Assembly: GCA_034926605.1 (NCBI GenBank) | Contig: JAYFQV010000005.1 | Span: forward strand, 1-64,000 | Length of the DNA stretch: 64,000 bases | Direction: 5' to 3' | Source: CALXXL01 sp034926605 | GTDB lineage: Bacteria > Verrucomicrobiota > Lentisphaeria > Victivallales > Victivallaceae | In this document: piece by piece, positions 45,783-58,779 of the stretch | Layout of the letters: each line of letters starts with the position of its first letter | How positions within the stretch are numbered: position 1 is the stretch's first letter | The notes under the pieces: model-generated | What the model saw: only the letters and a program-made list of their open reading frames with translations | Told to the model about the DNA's origin: nothing | The model's database searches: none | Made by a program: the position numbers and the translations under genes

Positions 45783-46612
45783 ATTTCCTCGATTTCTGGC
45801 GGGAACGCCGCCGGGAATTCGACGCGGTGTTCCTCGATATCGACGGCACGGTGATTTCCGGCAGAAAGTCGCTGCCGCGCGCCGCCGAGATGCTTGAGTC
45901 TTTCGATCGCGAAGGCGTTCCATATCTGTTTCTGACCAACGACGCGAATCATTCTCCCGAACAAAAGGCGGCGATCGTGCGTCGCGCCGGGCTGGCGGTC
46001 GCCGCGTCGAAGATAGTTTCAGCCGGTTCCGCGCTGAGCAACTGGGCGGCCGAGAGCGGCGAGACCGGTAAAACCTATTTCATGATGGGCGACCTCGGCA
46101 CCCCATGTTACGCCGCCGCCGCCGGGATTGTTACCGTGAACGATCCGGCCAAACTGGATTCCTGCGCCGGAGTGCTGGTGGGTGAAGATTATTACGACTG
46201 GTACGAAGTCTTTTTCGAAGTGTTCAACTTTTTTCAGCGCCGTCCTGACGCGAAACTGGTTTCTCCCAGCCCCGACATCTGCTGGGCAGGCTGGAAGCGT
46301 GATGGTTTCGGGCTGGGGGCCGGAGCGGTTGCCGAGGCGCTTCAGCTGTGGCTGCACCATCAGAACATCGAGTTGCCGATCGTTTTTCTCGGCAAGCCGC
46401 ATCATTCGATTTTCGAGTGCGCGCTGCTCCGCCTGGGGCTGAGCGATCCTTCCAGAGTGATCATGCTGGGCGACAGCCTGCGCGGCGACGTGGTGGGCGC
46501 CAACCGCTGCGGCGTGACTTCGGGGCTGCTCCTTACCGGCATTACCGACCGGAAGGCGGCCTCCGCCGCCCGCGGCGAGCGCCGTCCGCAATTTGTTTTC
46601 GAGGGTTTGTGA
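45779..46612 (+). CDS. HAD-IIA phosphatase
   Basis: This 277-residue NagD-type phosphatase has LDIDGTVISG (about 19-28), LTNDAN as motif II, and the motif III/IV region FLGKPHHSIF...LGDSLRGDVVGANRCG. The cap is unusually long in the middle (DYYDWYEVFFEVFNFF). Substrate unknown. It overlaps the lipoprotein stop (ATGA) and its own stop overlaps the mnmE ATG by one base (TGATG), so the three genes are coupled. It is a distant paralog of the HAD-IIA gene at 27425. Confidence 0.9.
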   Translation: MNFLDFWRERRREFDAVFLDIDGTVISGRKSLPRAAEMLESFDREGVPYLFLTNDANHSPEQKAAIVRRAGLAVAASKIVSAGSALSNWAAESGETGKTYFMMGDLGTPCYAAAAGIVTVNDPAKLDSCAGVLVGEDYYDWYEVFFEVFNFFQRRPDAKLVSPSPDICWAGWKRDGFGLGAGAVAEALQLWLHHQNIELPIVFLGKPHHSIFECALLRLGLSDPSRVIMLGDSLRGDVVGANRCGVTSGLLLTGITDRKAASAARGERRPQFVFEGL

Positions 46613-47931
46613 TGAACACGGTCGATACCATCGCGGCGATCGCCACCTGCTCCGGCGGCGCTATTTCAGTTGTCCGTATTTCCGGTCCGCAGGCGCTTGA
46701 GGTTGTGCAATCCGTATGGCGCGGGCGCGGCCTCGACATTCCCCGGAGAATGAACCTGGGTAGCGTTTCCGCCACCGGCGACCGTGCGCTCGCGGTATTC
46801 ATGCCGGGCCCCAACAGCTATACCGGCGACGATGTGGCCGAACTTCAGATACATGGCGGCAATCTTGCCGCCCGCCGCACGCTTGAAGCGTGTTTTGCCG
46901 CCGGGGCGCGTCCGGCCGAACCCGGCGAATTTACTTTCCGCGCCTTTGTCAACGGCAAGCTCGACCTTGCACAGGCAGAGGCGGTGGCCGATTTTGTGGC
47001 CGCTTCCGGCGACGCGGCATTGGCGTTGGCGGCACATCAGCTTTCCGGCGCGCTAAGCAGGCGTATTTCCGGGCTGCGTACCCGGCTTGTCGACATTCTT
47101 GGCGACCTGGAGTCGCGTCTTGATTTTCCCGAAGAACATTTGGACTGGGCCACTCCGGCGGAACTGAATTCCAGCATCGCATCGGTGGTCGGCGAGATAG
47201 AGTTGCTGCGTTCCACCCTGTGCGCCGGGCGGCGTTTCCGCGACGGCGTTGCGGTGGTTATCTGCGGACGGCCGAACGCCGGGAAGTCCAGCCTGCTTAA
47301 CGCGCTGCTTGGCCGGGACCGCGCGATCGTCAGCGCCACGCCCGGTACCACCCGCGACACCATCGATGAGTTTGTGACGCTGCGCAACCTGCCGGTTCGC
47401 CTTACCGATACCGCCGGAATCCGCACGGCCGAAGGAGAAATAGAAGAGGAGGGCGTCGAACGCGCCCGCGCCGCGCTGAATAGGGCCGACGTGGTGCTGT
47501 GGGTGATCGACGCATCCGAGCCTTCGCCGTCGCTTCCCGAACTGGCCGGGCTAAAAAGCCCCGTGATAGCGATATGGAACAAGTGCGATCTTCCTCACTG
47601 CGCGCTGCCGGAACTGCCGTTCGCCTCGGTTGAAATATCGACGCTGGAACGTACCGGCTTCGACGTCTTGCTTGACACATTCGAAAGTACGGTGTGGCAA
47701 GGCGGCCGTGAAGCGGTTCCGGAGGTCGCGGTCAACGAGCGTCACGCCGCCAGTCTCGACGAGGCCGCGGACAGTCTTTCCGGAACCTCCATTGAGATCA
47801 TCGGCAAACACTGGGAGCTGGCCTCGGTGCTGGTGCGCCAGGCGGTGGACGCACTCGGAGAGATCACCGGCGAGACCGCCTCGGTGGATGTGCTTGATAA
47901 CATTTTCAGTCGTTTTTGCATCGGCAAATGA
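46612..47931 (+). CDS. mnmE: tRNA modification GTPase MnmE
   Basis: With MnmG it builds the cmnm5U modification at the wobble position of certain tRNAs. The 439-residue protein has the N-terminal folate-binding domain (DTIAAIATCSGGAISVVRIS). A G domain is inserted in the helical domain, with GRPNAGKSSLLNALL (G1), DTAGIR and NKCD. It ends in the hallmark FCIGK with the catalytic Cys. ATG 46612 gives the standard N-terminus although the frame is open upstream. No mnmG is in the window. Confidence 0.96.
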   Translation: MNTVDTIAAIATCSGGAISVVRISGPQALEVVQSVWRGRGLDIPRRMNLGSVSATGDRALAVFMPGPNSYTGDDVAELQIHGGNLAARRTLEACFAAGARPAEPGEFTFRAFVNGKLDLAQAEAVADFVAASGDAALALAAHQLSGALSRRISGLRTRLVDILGDLESRLDFPEEHLDWATPAELNSSIASVVGEIELLRSTLCAGRRFRDGVAVVICGRPNAGKSSLLNALLGRDRAIVSATPGTTRDTIDEFVTLRNLPVRLTDTAGIRTAEGEIEEEGVERARAALNRADVVLWVIDASEPSPSLPELAGLKSPVIAIWNKCDLPHCALPELPFASVEISTLERTGFDVLLDTFESTVWQGGREAVPEVAVNERHAASLDEAADSLSGTSIEIIGKHWELASVLVRQAVDALGEITGETASVDVLDNIFSRFCIGK

Positions 47932-47960
47932 TTGAAAAATCCTTTTCCGCATAATATCTT
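47932..47960 (+). promoter_or_regulatory. thyX promoter
   Basis: TTGAAA (47932-47937), starting directly after the mnmE stop, and TATCTT (47955-47960) are 17 bases apart. Confidence 0.6.
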
Positions 47961-47998
47961 AATTAAAATAGGAAACGCAAAACACGGGAGAGGCATTC

Positions 47999-48700
47999 AT
48001 GGCGTTTGAAAAATTGAACGTGCCGCCGGAAAACCATGTGAAGGTTCTTGACGGCCAGGGCTGGGTGGGATTGATCGACCATCTCGGCAGCGAGGCGACG
48101 CTGGTAAACGCCGCGCGCGTCTCGTTCGGAAAACTCAAGAAGGATATGGATGACCGCGATGTCACGCTGCTGGAATATTTGATCGCCAACAAGCACACCA
48201 GTCCTTTGGAGCATATGGTGTTCACATTCAGCGTGCACTGTCCGCTGTTCGTCCGCGGCCAGTGGCATCGGCACCGCACCTGGAGCTATAATGAGATATC
48301 CCGGCGCTATACCGAGGTGGACGTGGAGTGCTACTCGCCGGCCAAACTGCGCATGCAGGCCGAGAATAACCGTCAGGCCAGCGTCGACGCCCCGGATTTT
48401 GACGACACCGCGCTGGTTGCCGAGATCAGGAAACACAACGACATGTCGATAAAGCTCTACGAACACCTGCTTGCCTCCGGCGTTTGCCGCGAACAGGCGC
48501 GCGGCGTTCTGCCGCAGAACATGATGGTCACTTTCTGGGGAACAGTCGATCTGAACAACCTTCTGCATTTTCTTGAATTGCGGGATTCCGACCACGCGCA
48601 GTGGGAGATCCGTGAATACGCGGTGGCGATAAAGAAACTTATCAGACCGCTGGTTCCGAATGTGGCCGCATATTTTGAGAGACAGGGACAGGTCTGGTGA
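47999..48700 (+). CDS. thyX: flavin-dependent thymidylate synthase ThyX
   Basis: The enzyme methylates dUMP to dTMP with methylenetetrahydrofolate, NADPH and FAD. The 233-residue product has the diagnostic RHRX7S motif at 91-101 (RHRTWSYNEIS), followed by RRYTEVD, and the C-terminal QARGVLPQ segment. ThyX indicates a thyA-independent pathway, at least in this region. GGGAGAGG precedes the ATG. The downstream lipoprotein GTG overlaps its stop. Confidence 0.96.
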   Translation: MAFEKLNVPPENHVKVLDGQGWVGLIDHLGSEATLVNAARVSFGKLKKDMDDRDVTLLEYLIANKHTSPLEHMVFTFSVHCPLFVRGQWHRHRTWSYNEISRRYTEVDVECYSPAKLRMQAENNRQASVDAPDFDDTALVAEIRKHNDMSIKLYEHLLASGVCREQARGVLPQNMMVTFWGTVDLNNLLHFLELRDSDHAQWEIREYAVAIKKLIRPLVPNVAAYFERQGQVW

Positions 48701-49449
48701 TATCGCGTTGTTTTCATGCCGCGCTGATTGCCGCGCTCGGGTGCGGCCTGGCCGGTTGCCTTCCCGAGCCGTCCGCGGAGGCTGCCAAGCCGGTGCGGCC
48801 GGGTTCCGGCCTCGAGCTACCGGAGTCGGAGCCCGCCGTCGAGTCCGTTCCTGAGCCGGAACAGCCCGTTGTCGAGGCCACGCCCGCGTCCGAGGAAATC
48901 TCCGATTTGCGTCCGTCGGTTTGGCGGATAGAGCCGGCGCCGTTCAGCCGATTGAACTATTTGACGCTACTGTCATGCGTCCGTCTCGATTCCGCTCCGG
49001 CCGGAGAGTATCCGTCCGGCGGGCTGAGCGGCATTGTCCATCATGAATTCGAAGATGACGGCGGCGATGCGGCTGCGGTTGCGATTACCCCCAACGGCAC
49101 CGGCTTCGCGTGCGCGGTGACCGGGGCCGATCCCGAGCGGTGCTACGTGGCCGAGCTGGCGGCCACTCTGACGCTTTCGGACAAGGCGGCGCGAAGCTTC
49201 GTGTTCCTTGCCGAAGAGAATGCGGTGTTCAAGCTGTTTGTCAACGGCAATCTGGTGCTTACCTGCGATCCTTCGCTGGCCTCGGACGGTCAGTCCGGTC
49301 TGCGGGAGTCGGCGGTTTTCGAGTTGAAGCCGGGTGAAAACGAATTGCGTATGCGTCTGGTCCTGCCATCGGGTGGTCCGGTGGCGGTCCGGCTTTTGTT
49401 GCGAGGTCGCGGTGAATTCGGGTCGTTTATACTGCGCCGAGCAGAATAA
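48697..49449 (+). CDS. lipoprotein of unknown function
   Basis: This 250-residue protein has a lipobox LAGC (Cys21). A Pro/Glu-rich, probably disordered, linker (about 22-75) follows, then a C-terminal beta-rich domain (VFLAEENAVFKLFVNGNLVL) that resembles a PA14-like or jelly-roll carbohydrate-binding fold. GTG 48697 overlaps the thyX stop (GTGA), so expression is coupled. The function is unknown and the thyX link may be fortuitous. It ends before the tRNA-Leu promoter. Confidence 0.7.
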   Translation: MISRCFHAALIAALGCGLAGCLPEPSAEAAKPVRPGSGLELPESEPAVESVPEPEQPVVEATPASEEISDLRPSVWRIEPAPFSRLNYLTLLSCVRLDSAPAGEYPSGGLSGIVHHEFEDDGGDAAAVAITPNGTGFACAVTGADPERCYVAELAATLTLSDKAARSFVFLAEENAVFKLFVNGNLVLTCDPSLASDGQSGLRESAVFELKPGENELRMRLVLPSGGPVAVRLLLRGRGEFGSFILRRAE

Positions 49450-49484
49450 AAGGCAAAAAAACGCGATTTTTTCGAGTTTGGCGT

Positions 49485-49512
49485 TTGCAAAAAATCAAAT
49501 CCCGACTACATT
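49485..49512 (+). promoter_or_regulatory. promoter of the tRNA-tuf operon
   Basis: TTGCAA (49485-49490) and TACATT (49507-49512) are 16 bases apart, about 28 bases before tRNA-Leu. Confidence 0.65.
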
Positions 49513-49539
49513 AAGTGCTTGTTAAGTCTCTGAACACTC

Positions 49540-49624
49540 GCTCGGGTGGCGGAATTGGCAGACGCGTATGGTTGAGGTCCATATGGAGTAATCCTTGGGG
49601 GTTCAAATCCCCCCTCGAGTACCA
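49540..49624 (+). tRNA. tRNA-Leu (GAG)
   Basis: The acceptor GCTCGGG pairs with CTCGAGT through two G-U pairs. The anticodon arm is TATGG-TTGAGGT-CCATA with anticodon GAG. The variable arm is long as in class II tRNAs, the T-loop is TTCAAAT, and ACCA is encoded (49621-49624). Confidence 0.95.
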
Positions 49625-49709
49625 ATTTTTGGAGGGTTGCCTCGGGATGACCCGGGTTGATATTGAGAGATGCCGCGGTGGTCATGTCGCGGATTGAAGA
49701 AAGAAACAT

Positions 49710-49785
49710 GCCCACGTGGCTCAGTCGGTAGAGCACATCCTTGGTAAGGATGAGGTCACCAGTTCGATTCTGGTCGTGGGCTCCA
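49710..49785 (+). tRNA. tRNA-Thr (GGT)
   Basis: The acceptor GCCCACG pairs with CGTGGGC. The anticodon arm CATCC-TTGGTAA-GGATG has anticodon GGT, the T-loop is TTCGATT, and CCA is encoded. It lies upstream of tuf, as in the E. coli thrT-tufB operon. Confidence 0.96.
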
Positions 49786-49865
49786 TTTTATCAATAATGT
49801 TACGATTTTGTAACCTGAAATAGTAGAAACACAAAGTAAGCAGTAAATAATCAGGAGACAAAGAA

Positions 49866-51065
<1,200 letters not shown>

Positions 51066-51090
51066 TTTCGGTCAGAAACCGTGACCGTTT

Positions 51091-51116
51091 CGGCCGGAGT
51101 TTAACCCCTCCGGCCG
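51091..51116 (+). promoter_or_regulatory. hairpin between tuf and rpmG
   Basis: CGGCCGGAG (51091-51099) pairs with CTCCGGCCG (51108-51116), 9 bp with an 8-base loop. No T-run follows, so it may be a processing or attenuation structure. Confidence 0.5.
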
Positions 51117-51140
51117 GAATCATTAATCAGGACATTTCCC

Positions 51141-51290
51141 ATGCGTGAGAAAATCATCCTCGAGTGCACCGAGTGCAAGCGCCGCAACTATACTTCCATG
51201 AAGGAGAAGCGCAATACCCCGGAACGCATCGAAAAGAAGAAGTTCTGCAAATTTGAACAGAAGCATACCCTCCACCGGGAAACCCGGTAA
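51141..51290 (+). CDS. rpmG: 50S ribosomal protein L33
   Basis: L33 is a small protein near the E site of the large subunit. The 49-residue product begins MREKIILECTECKRRNY and ends KHTLHRETR. The first zinc-ribbon pair CTEC is intact. The second pair has only one cysteine: FCKFEQKHTLH where zinc-binding forms read YCPFCRKHTLH. Zinc binding is therefore doubtful. It lies between tuf and tRNA-Trp, a standard position. Confidence 0.95.
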   Translation: MREKIILECTECKRRNYTSMKEKRNTPERIEKKKFCKFEQKHTLHRETR

Positions 51291-51344
51291 GGGGCGGTTC
51301 GCCGGTTCCGGTCTTCGGCCCGGAAGCGGTAATATCTTGTTTGC

Positions 51345-51420
51345 AGGAGTGTAGCTCAGTTGGAAGAGCAGCGGTCTCCAAAACCGCAGGTCGAGAGTTC
51401 GAACCCCTCCGCTCCTGCCA
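51345..51420 (+). tRNA. tRNA-Trp (CCA)
   Basis: The acceptor AGGAGTG pairs with CGCTCCT, the discriminator is G, and CCA is encoded. The anticodon arm is GCGGT-CTCCAAA-ACCGC with anticodon CCA. The T-stem GAGAG/CCCTC has one A-C mismatch. It sits directly before secE, as in E. coli. Confidence 0.96.
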
Positions 51421-51450
51421 TTTTTTAACAGATTACGTGGAAAGACGACG

Positions 51451-51651
51451 ATGATCAGAGCGTGGATCAACCGGATCAAAAATTATTGCGCCGACACCTG
51501 GGGCGAGATGCTGCATTGCGTGTGGCCGGGGCGCCAGGAGCTTCTGGAGTCCACTTATCTCGTGCTCATCGTGATTGTGATTCTGGCGCTTTTTGTGCTG
51601 CTGGTCGATTTTGCCAGCGGAATGGTTATTACCCGTCTCACCGGCGCTTAA
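51451..51651 (+). CDS. secE: protein translocase subunit SecE
   Basis: SecE clamps SecY in the inner-membrane translocon. The 66-residue protein is the short, single-helix form. The amphipathic segment WGEMLHCVWPGRQELLEST (about 17-35) carries the conserved W-P-x-R-x-E pattern, and one membrane helix follows (about 36-55). Its place before nusG is universal in this cluster. The start ATG lies 31 bases after tRNA-Trp. Confidence 0.96.
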   Translation: MIRAWINRIKNYCADTWGEMLHCVWPGRQELLESTYLVLIVIVILALFVLLVDFASGMVITRLTGA

Positions 51652-51667
51652 TCCTTTTGGAGCTATT

Positions 51668-52243
51668 ATGAGCGAAACTGAGCAAAACGGCAAATGGTAC
51701 GTGCTGCAGACCCTCTCCGGGCAGGAGAAGAAGGCTTGCGAGTCCATTACCCACCAGTTGGAAGAAAAGCATAATCAGAACGAGTCTTTTCCTGTCTACG
51801 AAGCCAGCCTGCCTTCGGAGCGCGTCTCCGAGCTGCGCAACGGCAAGAAGCAGATCCATGTGCGCCGGCTTTTTCCCGGCTATATATTCATCCGCATGGA
51901 CCTTTACAATGCCGACGGCACCGTCAATGACGACTGCTGGTATTTCATCCGTAATATTCAGGGTATCATCGGATTCATTGGCGGCGGCGAACGGCCGGCT
52001 CCGCTGACCGAGTCCGAAGTGGCCGACATCTTCCGCGACGAGGCGGCCGGTGAGCAGGTCAAGCCCAAAATCGTGTTCGAGATCGGCGAGGTGGTGCGCA
52101 TCAAGTCCGGCGCGTTCGAAAATTTCGAGGGAACCGTGGACGAGATCGACAATGAGCGCTGTAAACTCAAGCTCATGGTCTCCATTTTCGGCCGTTCCAC
52201 CCCGGTGGAGCTGGAATTCTGGCAGGTGGACCGGGAACTGTAG
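51668..52243 (+). CDS. nusG: transcription termination/antitermination protein NusG
   Basis: NusG binds RNA polymerase and couples it to Rho or the ribosome. The 191-residue protein has the NGN domain (WYVLQTLSGQEKKACESI, RRLFPGYIFIRM) and a C-terminal KOW domain (GEVVRIKSGAFENFEGTV, about 140-157). ATG 51668 has GGAG upstream and gives the canonical N-terminus. It follows secE after 16 bases. A GC-rich gap with two stable hairpins separates it from rplK. Confidence 0.97.
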   Translation: MSETEQNGKWYVLQTLSGQEKKACESITHQLEEKHNQNESFPVYEASLPSERVSELRNGKKQIHVRRLFPGYIFIRMDLYNADGTVNDDCWYFIRNIQGIIGFIGGGERPAPLTESEVADIFRDEAAGEQVKPKIVFEIGEVVRIKSGAFENFEGTVDEIDNERCKLKLMVSIFGRSTPVELEFWQVDREL

Positions 52244-52254
52244 ATGATTTCATG

Positions 52255-52290
52255 ACGGCGCCGGACGCGCCGTATTCGGGGTTCGCCCCG
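52255..52290 (+). promoter_or_regulatory. tandem hairpins between nusG and rplK
   Basis: ACGGCGC/GCGCCGT (52255-52261 and 52267-52273) is a 7-bp stem. CGGGG-TTCG-CCCCG (52277-52290) is a UUCG-tetraloop hairpin. A weak T-run follows 10 bases later (52302-52306). They may attenuate read-through into the ribosomal protein genes or protect mRNA ends. Confidence 0.5.
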
Positions 52291-52478
52291 TGTTGATTCG
52301 ATTTTTGAAGTTCAGACAGGCCGGATGTGCGACAATGGCCGGTTCGGATCGAGAGTTGCGATCCGTGGGGCCGATGCCGCAGTTTCCGGGAGCTTGGTAA
52401 ACCTATTTGTAGTGTTCGAGTGTGGGAGAAACCCCTGTCCTTTCCTACCACGCTTCGGACGGAATATGGAGTGTAACT

Positions 52479-52907
52479 ATGGCAAAGAAAGTTACGGGCA
52501 TCATCCGGTTGCAGATCCCGGCCGGCGCCGCGAATCCGTCGCCGCCGATCGGTCCCGCCCTCGGGCAGGCCGGCTGCAACATCATGGAGTTCTGTAAGCA
52601 GTTCAACGCCGCCACTCAAGCCCAGAGCGGACTGGTCATTCCGGTGGTCATCACCGTTTTCCAGGACCGCAGCTTTACTTTTATCTGCAAGTCGCCGCCG
52701 GCGTCCATCTTGATTAAGAAGGCGGCCGGTCTGGCCAGCGCGGCCCAAAAGCCGGGCTACGGCTATGTGGGCAAGATCACCAAGGCTCAGATCCTTGAGA
52801 TCGTGCAGATCAAGAAAGCCGATCTGAACGCGAGAGACGACGAAGCGGCGGCAGCGATTATCGCAGGAACCGCCCGGAGCATGGGAATCGAGGTGGTCGA
52901 TGCGTAG
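52479..52907 (+). CDS. rplK: 50S ribosomal protein L11
   Basis: L11 forms the GTPase-associated centre with 23S rRNA. The 142-residue protein has the N-terminal domain (KVTGIIRLQIPAGAANPSPP, IGPALGQAGCNIMEFCKQFN) and the RNA-binding C-terminal domain (KITKAQILEIVQIKKADLNA). Length is normal. ATG 52479 has GGAG upstream. Its end overlaps rplA by 8 bases, supporting translational coupling. Confidence 0.98.
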   Translation: MAKKVTGIIRLQIPAGAANPSPPIGPALGQAGCNIMEFCKQFNAATQAQSGLVIPVVITVFQDRSFTFICKSPPASILIKKAAGLASAAQKPGYGYVGKITKAQILEIVQIKKADLNARDDEAAAAIIAGTARSMGIEVVDA

Positions 52908-53601
52908 AAGCAAACTGTACAAGGCTCAGGTGGCCACATTCGATCAGTCAGTGCGCTATGAGTTCGCCGACGCGGTTGCCAAAATCAAGGCGATGCCGCA
53001 CACCAAGTTCGACGAGACCGTCGAAATTTCGCTGAAGCTCGGTATTGATCCGCGCAAGAGCGATCAGACGGTCCGCGGCGCGGTGGCGCTTCCCTTCGGT
53101 ACCGGCAAAAGCGTCCGCGTCTGCGTGGTCGCCGACGGCGCCCAGGCGGAAGACGCCAAGGCTGCCGGCGCCGATATCGTCGGTTATGACGATATCGTGG
53201 CTAAAATCAAGGACGGCTGGCTGGATTTCGACATCCTGATCGCCACCGGTGAAGCGATGAAACTGGTTCGTCCGCTGGGCCGTCAGCTCGGTCCGCGCGG
53301 CTTGATGCCGAACCCCAAGACCGGCACCGTTACCGAACAGGTCGGGCAGGCGGTCAAGGAGGCGAAAGCCGGCCGTGCCGAGTTTCGTGCCGACCGCGGC
53401 GCCTGCGTCCATGTGCCGATCGGCAAGATATCCTTTCCGGTCGAATCCCTCTCAGGCAACTACGATGTGGTGATTGACGCGATTCTCAAGGCCAAGCCGG
53501 CCACCGCGAAAGGCGCCTACATTGTGAGCTGCACGGTCTCGTCAACGATGAGCCCGGGCGTGAAGGTGATCGTGAAAGACACCACTGCGAGGCAAAAATG
53601 A
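52900..53601 (+). CDS. rplA: 50S ribosomal protein L1
   Basis: L1 forms the mobile L1 stalk and in many bacteria represses its own operon by binding the leader mRNA. The 233-residue protein has FDETVEISLKLGIDPRKSDQ, the GPRGLMPNPKTGTV signature and a typical second domain. It overlaps rplK by 8 bases and rplJ by 4 bases. Confidence 0.98.
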   Translation: MRRSKLYKAQVATFDQSVRYEFADAVAKIKAMPHTKFDETVEISLKLGIDPRKSDQTVRGAVALPFGTGKSVRVCVVADGAQAEDAKAAGADIVGYDDIVAKIKDGWLDFDILIATGEAMKLVRPLGRQLGPRGLMPNPKTGTVTEQVGQAVKEAKAGRAEFRADRGACVHVPIGKISFPVESLSGNYDVVIDAILKAKPATAKGAYIVSCTVSSTMSPGVKVIVKDTTARQK

Positions 53602-54116
53602 GAAACGAACAGAAACATCTGGTCAGTTACATCGGCTCGATGCTTAAGGACTCGGACTATATCTTCTTCGTTTCCTACCAGGGCCTGGCTGTAAAGGACA
53701 TTTCCGATCTTCGCAATCAGCTTGCCGCCGTCGGCGCCAACTGCCGTGTGCTTAAAAACAAGCTGATTCTCAAGGCGGCGGAGCTTTCCGGCGTCGAATC
53801 GCTCAGTGGGGTGAAACTCGCCGGCGGTACCGCGGTTGTTTTCGGCAAGGGCGAAGCCCCCGCCGTGGCCAAACTGCTTGCCGACTACGGTAAGACCCAC
53901 GATAAGCTTTCCGCCAAGGGCGGCTTGCTCGACGGTGCGTTCCTTTCCACCGCCGACGTCGTCAGTATCGCGGAACTTCCCTCGAAAGACGTCATGCGTG
54001 CCATGCTGCTCGGCGTCCTGCAGGCCCCGAGCCGCAACCTGGTGTCGCTGCTTAACGCTAAAGCGGCCACCATCCTCAACGTGCTTTCGGCTTACAAAGA
54101 TAAACTGGAAAACTAA
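53598..54116 (+). CDS. rplJ: 50S ribosomal protein L10
   Basis: L10 anchors the L7/L12 dimers of the stalk. The 172-residue protein has the N-terminal rRNA-binding domain (YIFFVSYQGLAVKDISDLRN, RVLKNKLILKA) and the C-terminal helix that carries L12 dimers. ATG overlaps the rplA stop (ATGA). rplL follows after 29 bases. Confidence 0.97.
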   Translation: MRNEQKHLVSYIGSMLKDSDYIFFVSYQGLAVKDISDLRNQLAAVGANCRVLKNKLILKAAELSGVESLSGVKLAGGTAVVFGKGEAPAVAKLLADYGKTHDKLSAKGGLLDGAFLSTADVVSIAELPSKDVMRAMLLGVLQAPSRNLVSLLNAKAATILNVLSAYKDKLEN

Positions 54117-54145
54117 TAAACAACAAATAAAATGGAGGCATGAAA

Positions 54146-54547
54146 ATGTCTGACGAGACCAAAGTTGAAGTCACCGCGGAAATGGAAAAGTTCATTTCTT
54201 ACATCGAGAACATGACCGTTCTGGATCTCTCCAAGCTGGTCAAGGCTCTGGAAGAGCGTCTGGGCGTTTCCGCCGCGGCCCCGGTCGCGGTCGCTGCCGC
54301 TCCGGCCGCTGCTGCTGCCGCCCCGGCTGAAGAGAAGACCGAGTTCGACGTGATCCTCGCCGCTTTCGGCGACAACAAGATCGGCGTCATCAAGGAGATC
54401 CGTGCGATCACCGGCCTCGGCCTCAAGGAAGCCAAGGATCTGGTCGAAGGCGCTCCCAAGGCTGTCAAGGAAGGCATTGCCAAGGAAGAAGCCGAGAAGA
54501 TCAAGAAGCAGCTCGAGGACGCCGGCGCGAAGGTCGAGCTCAAGTAG
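54146..54547 (+). CDS. rplL: 50S ribosomal protein L7/L12
   Basis: L7/L12 recruits translation factors to the ribosome. The 133-residue protein has the N-terminal dimerisation domain, an Ala/Pro-rich hinge (about 48-62) and the C-terminal domain (EFDVILAAFGDNKIGVIKEI, GLGLKEAKDLVEGAPK). ATG 54146 is chosen over ATG 54140 because GGAGG (54134-54138) is then 7 bases upstream. An attenuator-like hairpin follows. Confidence 0.98.
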   Translation: MSDETKVEVTAEMEKFISYIENMTVLDLSKLVKALEERLGVSAAAPVAVAAAPAAAAAAPAEEKTEFDVILAAFGDNKIGVIKEIRAITGLGLKEAKDLVEGAPKAVKEGIAKEEAEKIKKQLEDAGAKVELK

Positions 54548-54924
54548 TTTCGCTTCTGTACTGTTCTCTACCGCCGTCCCGTTTGCGGGACGGCGGTGAT
54601 TTTCGATTTTTCTGATTTTTAATGCGGTTCGCGGTTGTGGTTTCTTGATCCGGACCGTTGCGCTAATCCAGCCCGAAGTTATGGTTTTTTGGCATCGGGC
54701 GGCCCTTATGCGGCGGATATATCGTGGTATTTTGGTTTTATCCGCTGTGTTTTTCCTGGAAAATCAGCTTCCAAGTGCGTTTTTTTTGCAAAAAAATTCG
54801 CCTGGAGGCTTTCCGCGTTTAAAAGCGGAAGTTTTAATCTGAAATTTATTAGAGTTTTTATATAAAAAATCCAAATTTCGCGCGTAACGCGCGGACGGCG
54901 GAACAAACGAACAAATGGTGAAAA
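54548..54924. other. rplL-rpoB intergenic region
   Basis: This 377-base gap holds the attenuator hairpin at 54570-54597 and two smaller inverted repeats: TTCCGC/GCGGAA at 54811-54830 and CGCGCG-TAA-CGCGCG at 54879-54893. A strongly AT-rich stretch (54781-54875) with TATATA near 54860 lies between them. I find no gene. A promoter for rpoBC within the AT-rich part is possible but has no convincing -35. Confidence 0.5.
54570..54597 (+). terminator. attenuator-like terminator between rplL and rpoB
   Basis: A 12-bp stem (54570-54581 with 54586-54597, 4-base loop) is followed by a T-rich but interrupted tail. The position matches the partial terminator that lowers rpoBC transcription relative to rplJL in other bacteria. 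Confidence 0.75.
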
Positions 54925-58761
<3,837 letters not shown>

Positions 58762-58779
58762 AGTATTGGAGGTGTTACT

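Noticed and set aside
52305..52336. Promoter for rplK (TTGAAG ... GACAAT)
   Set aside because: The spacing is 20 bases and the -10 is poor, so I did not list it.
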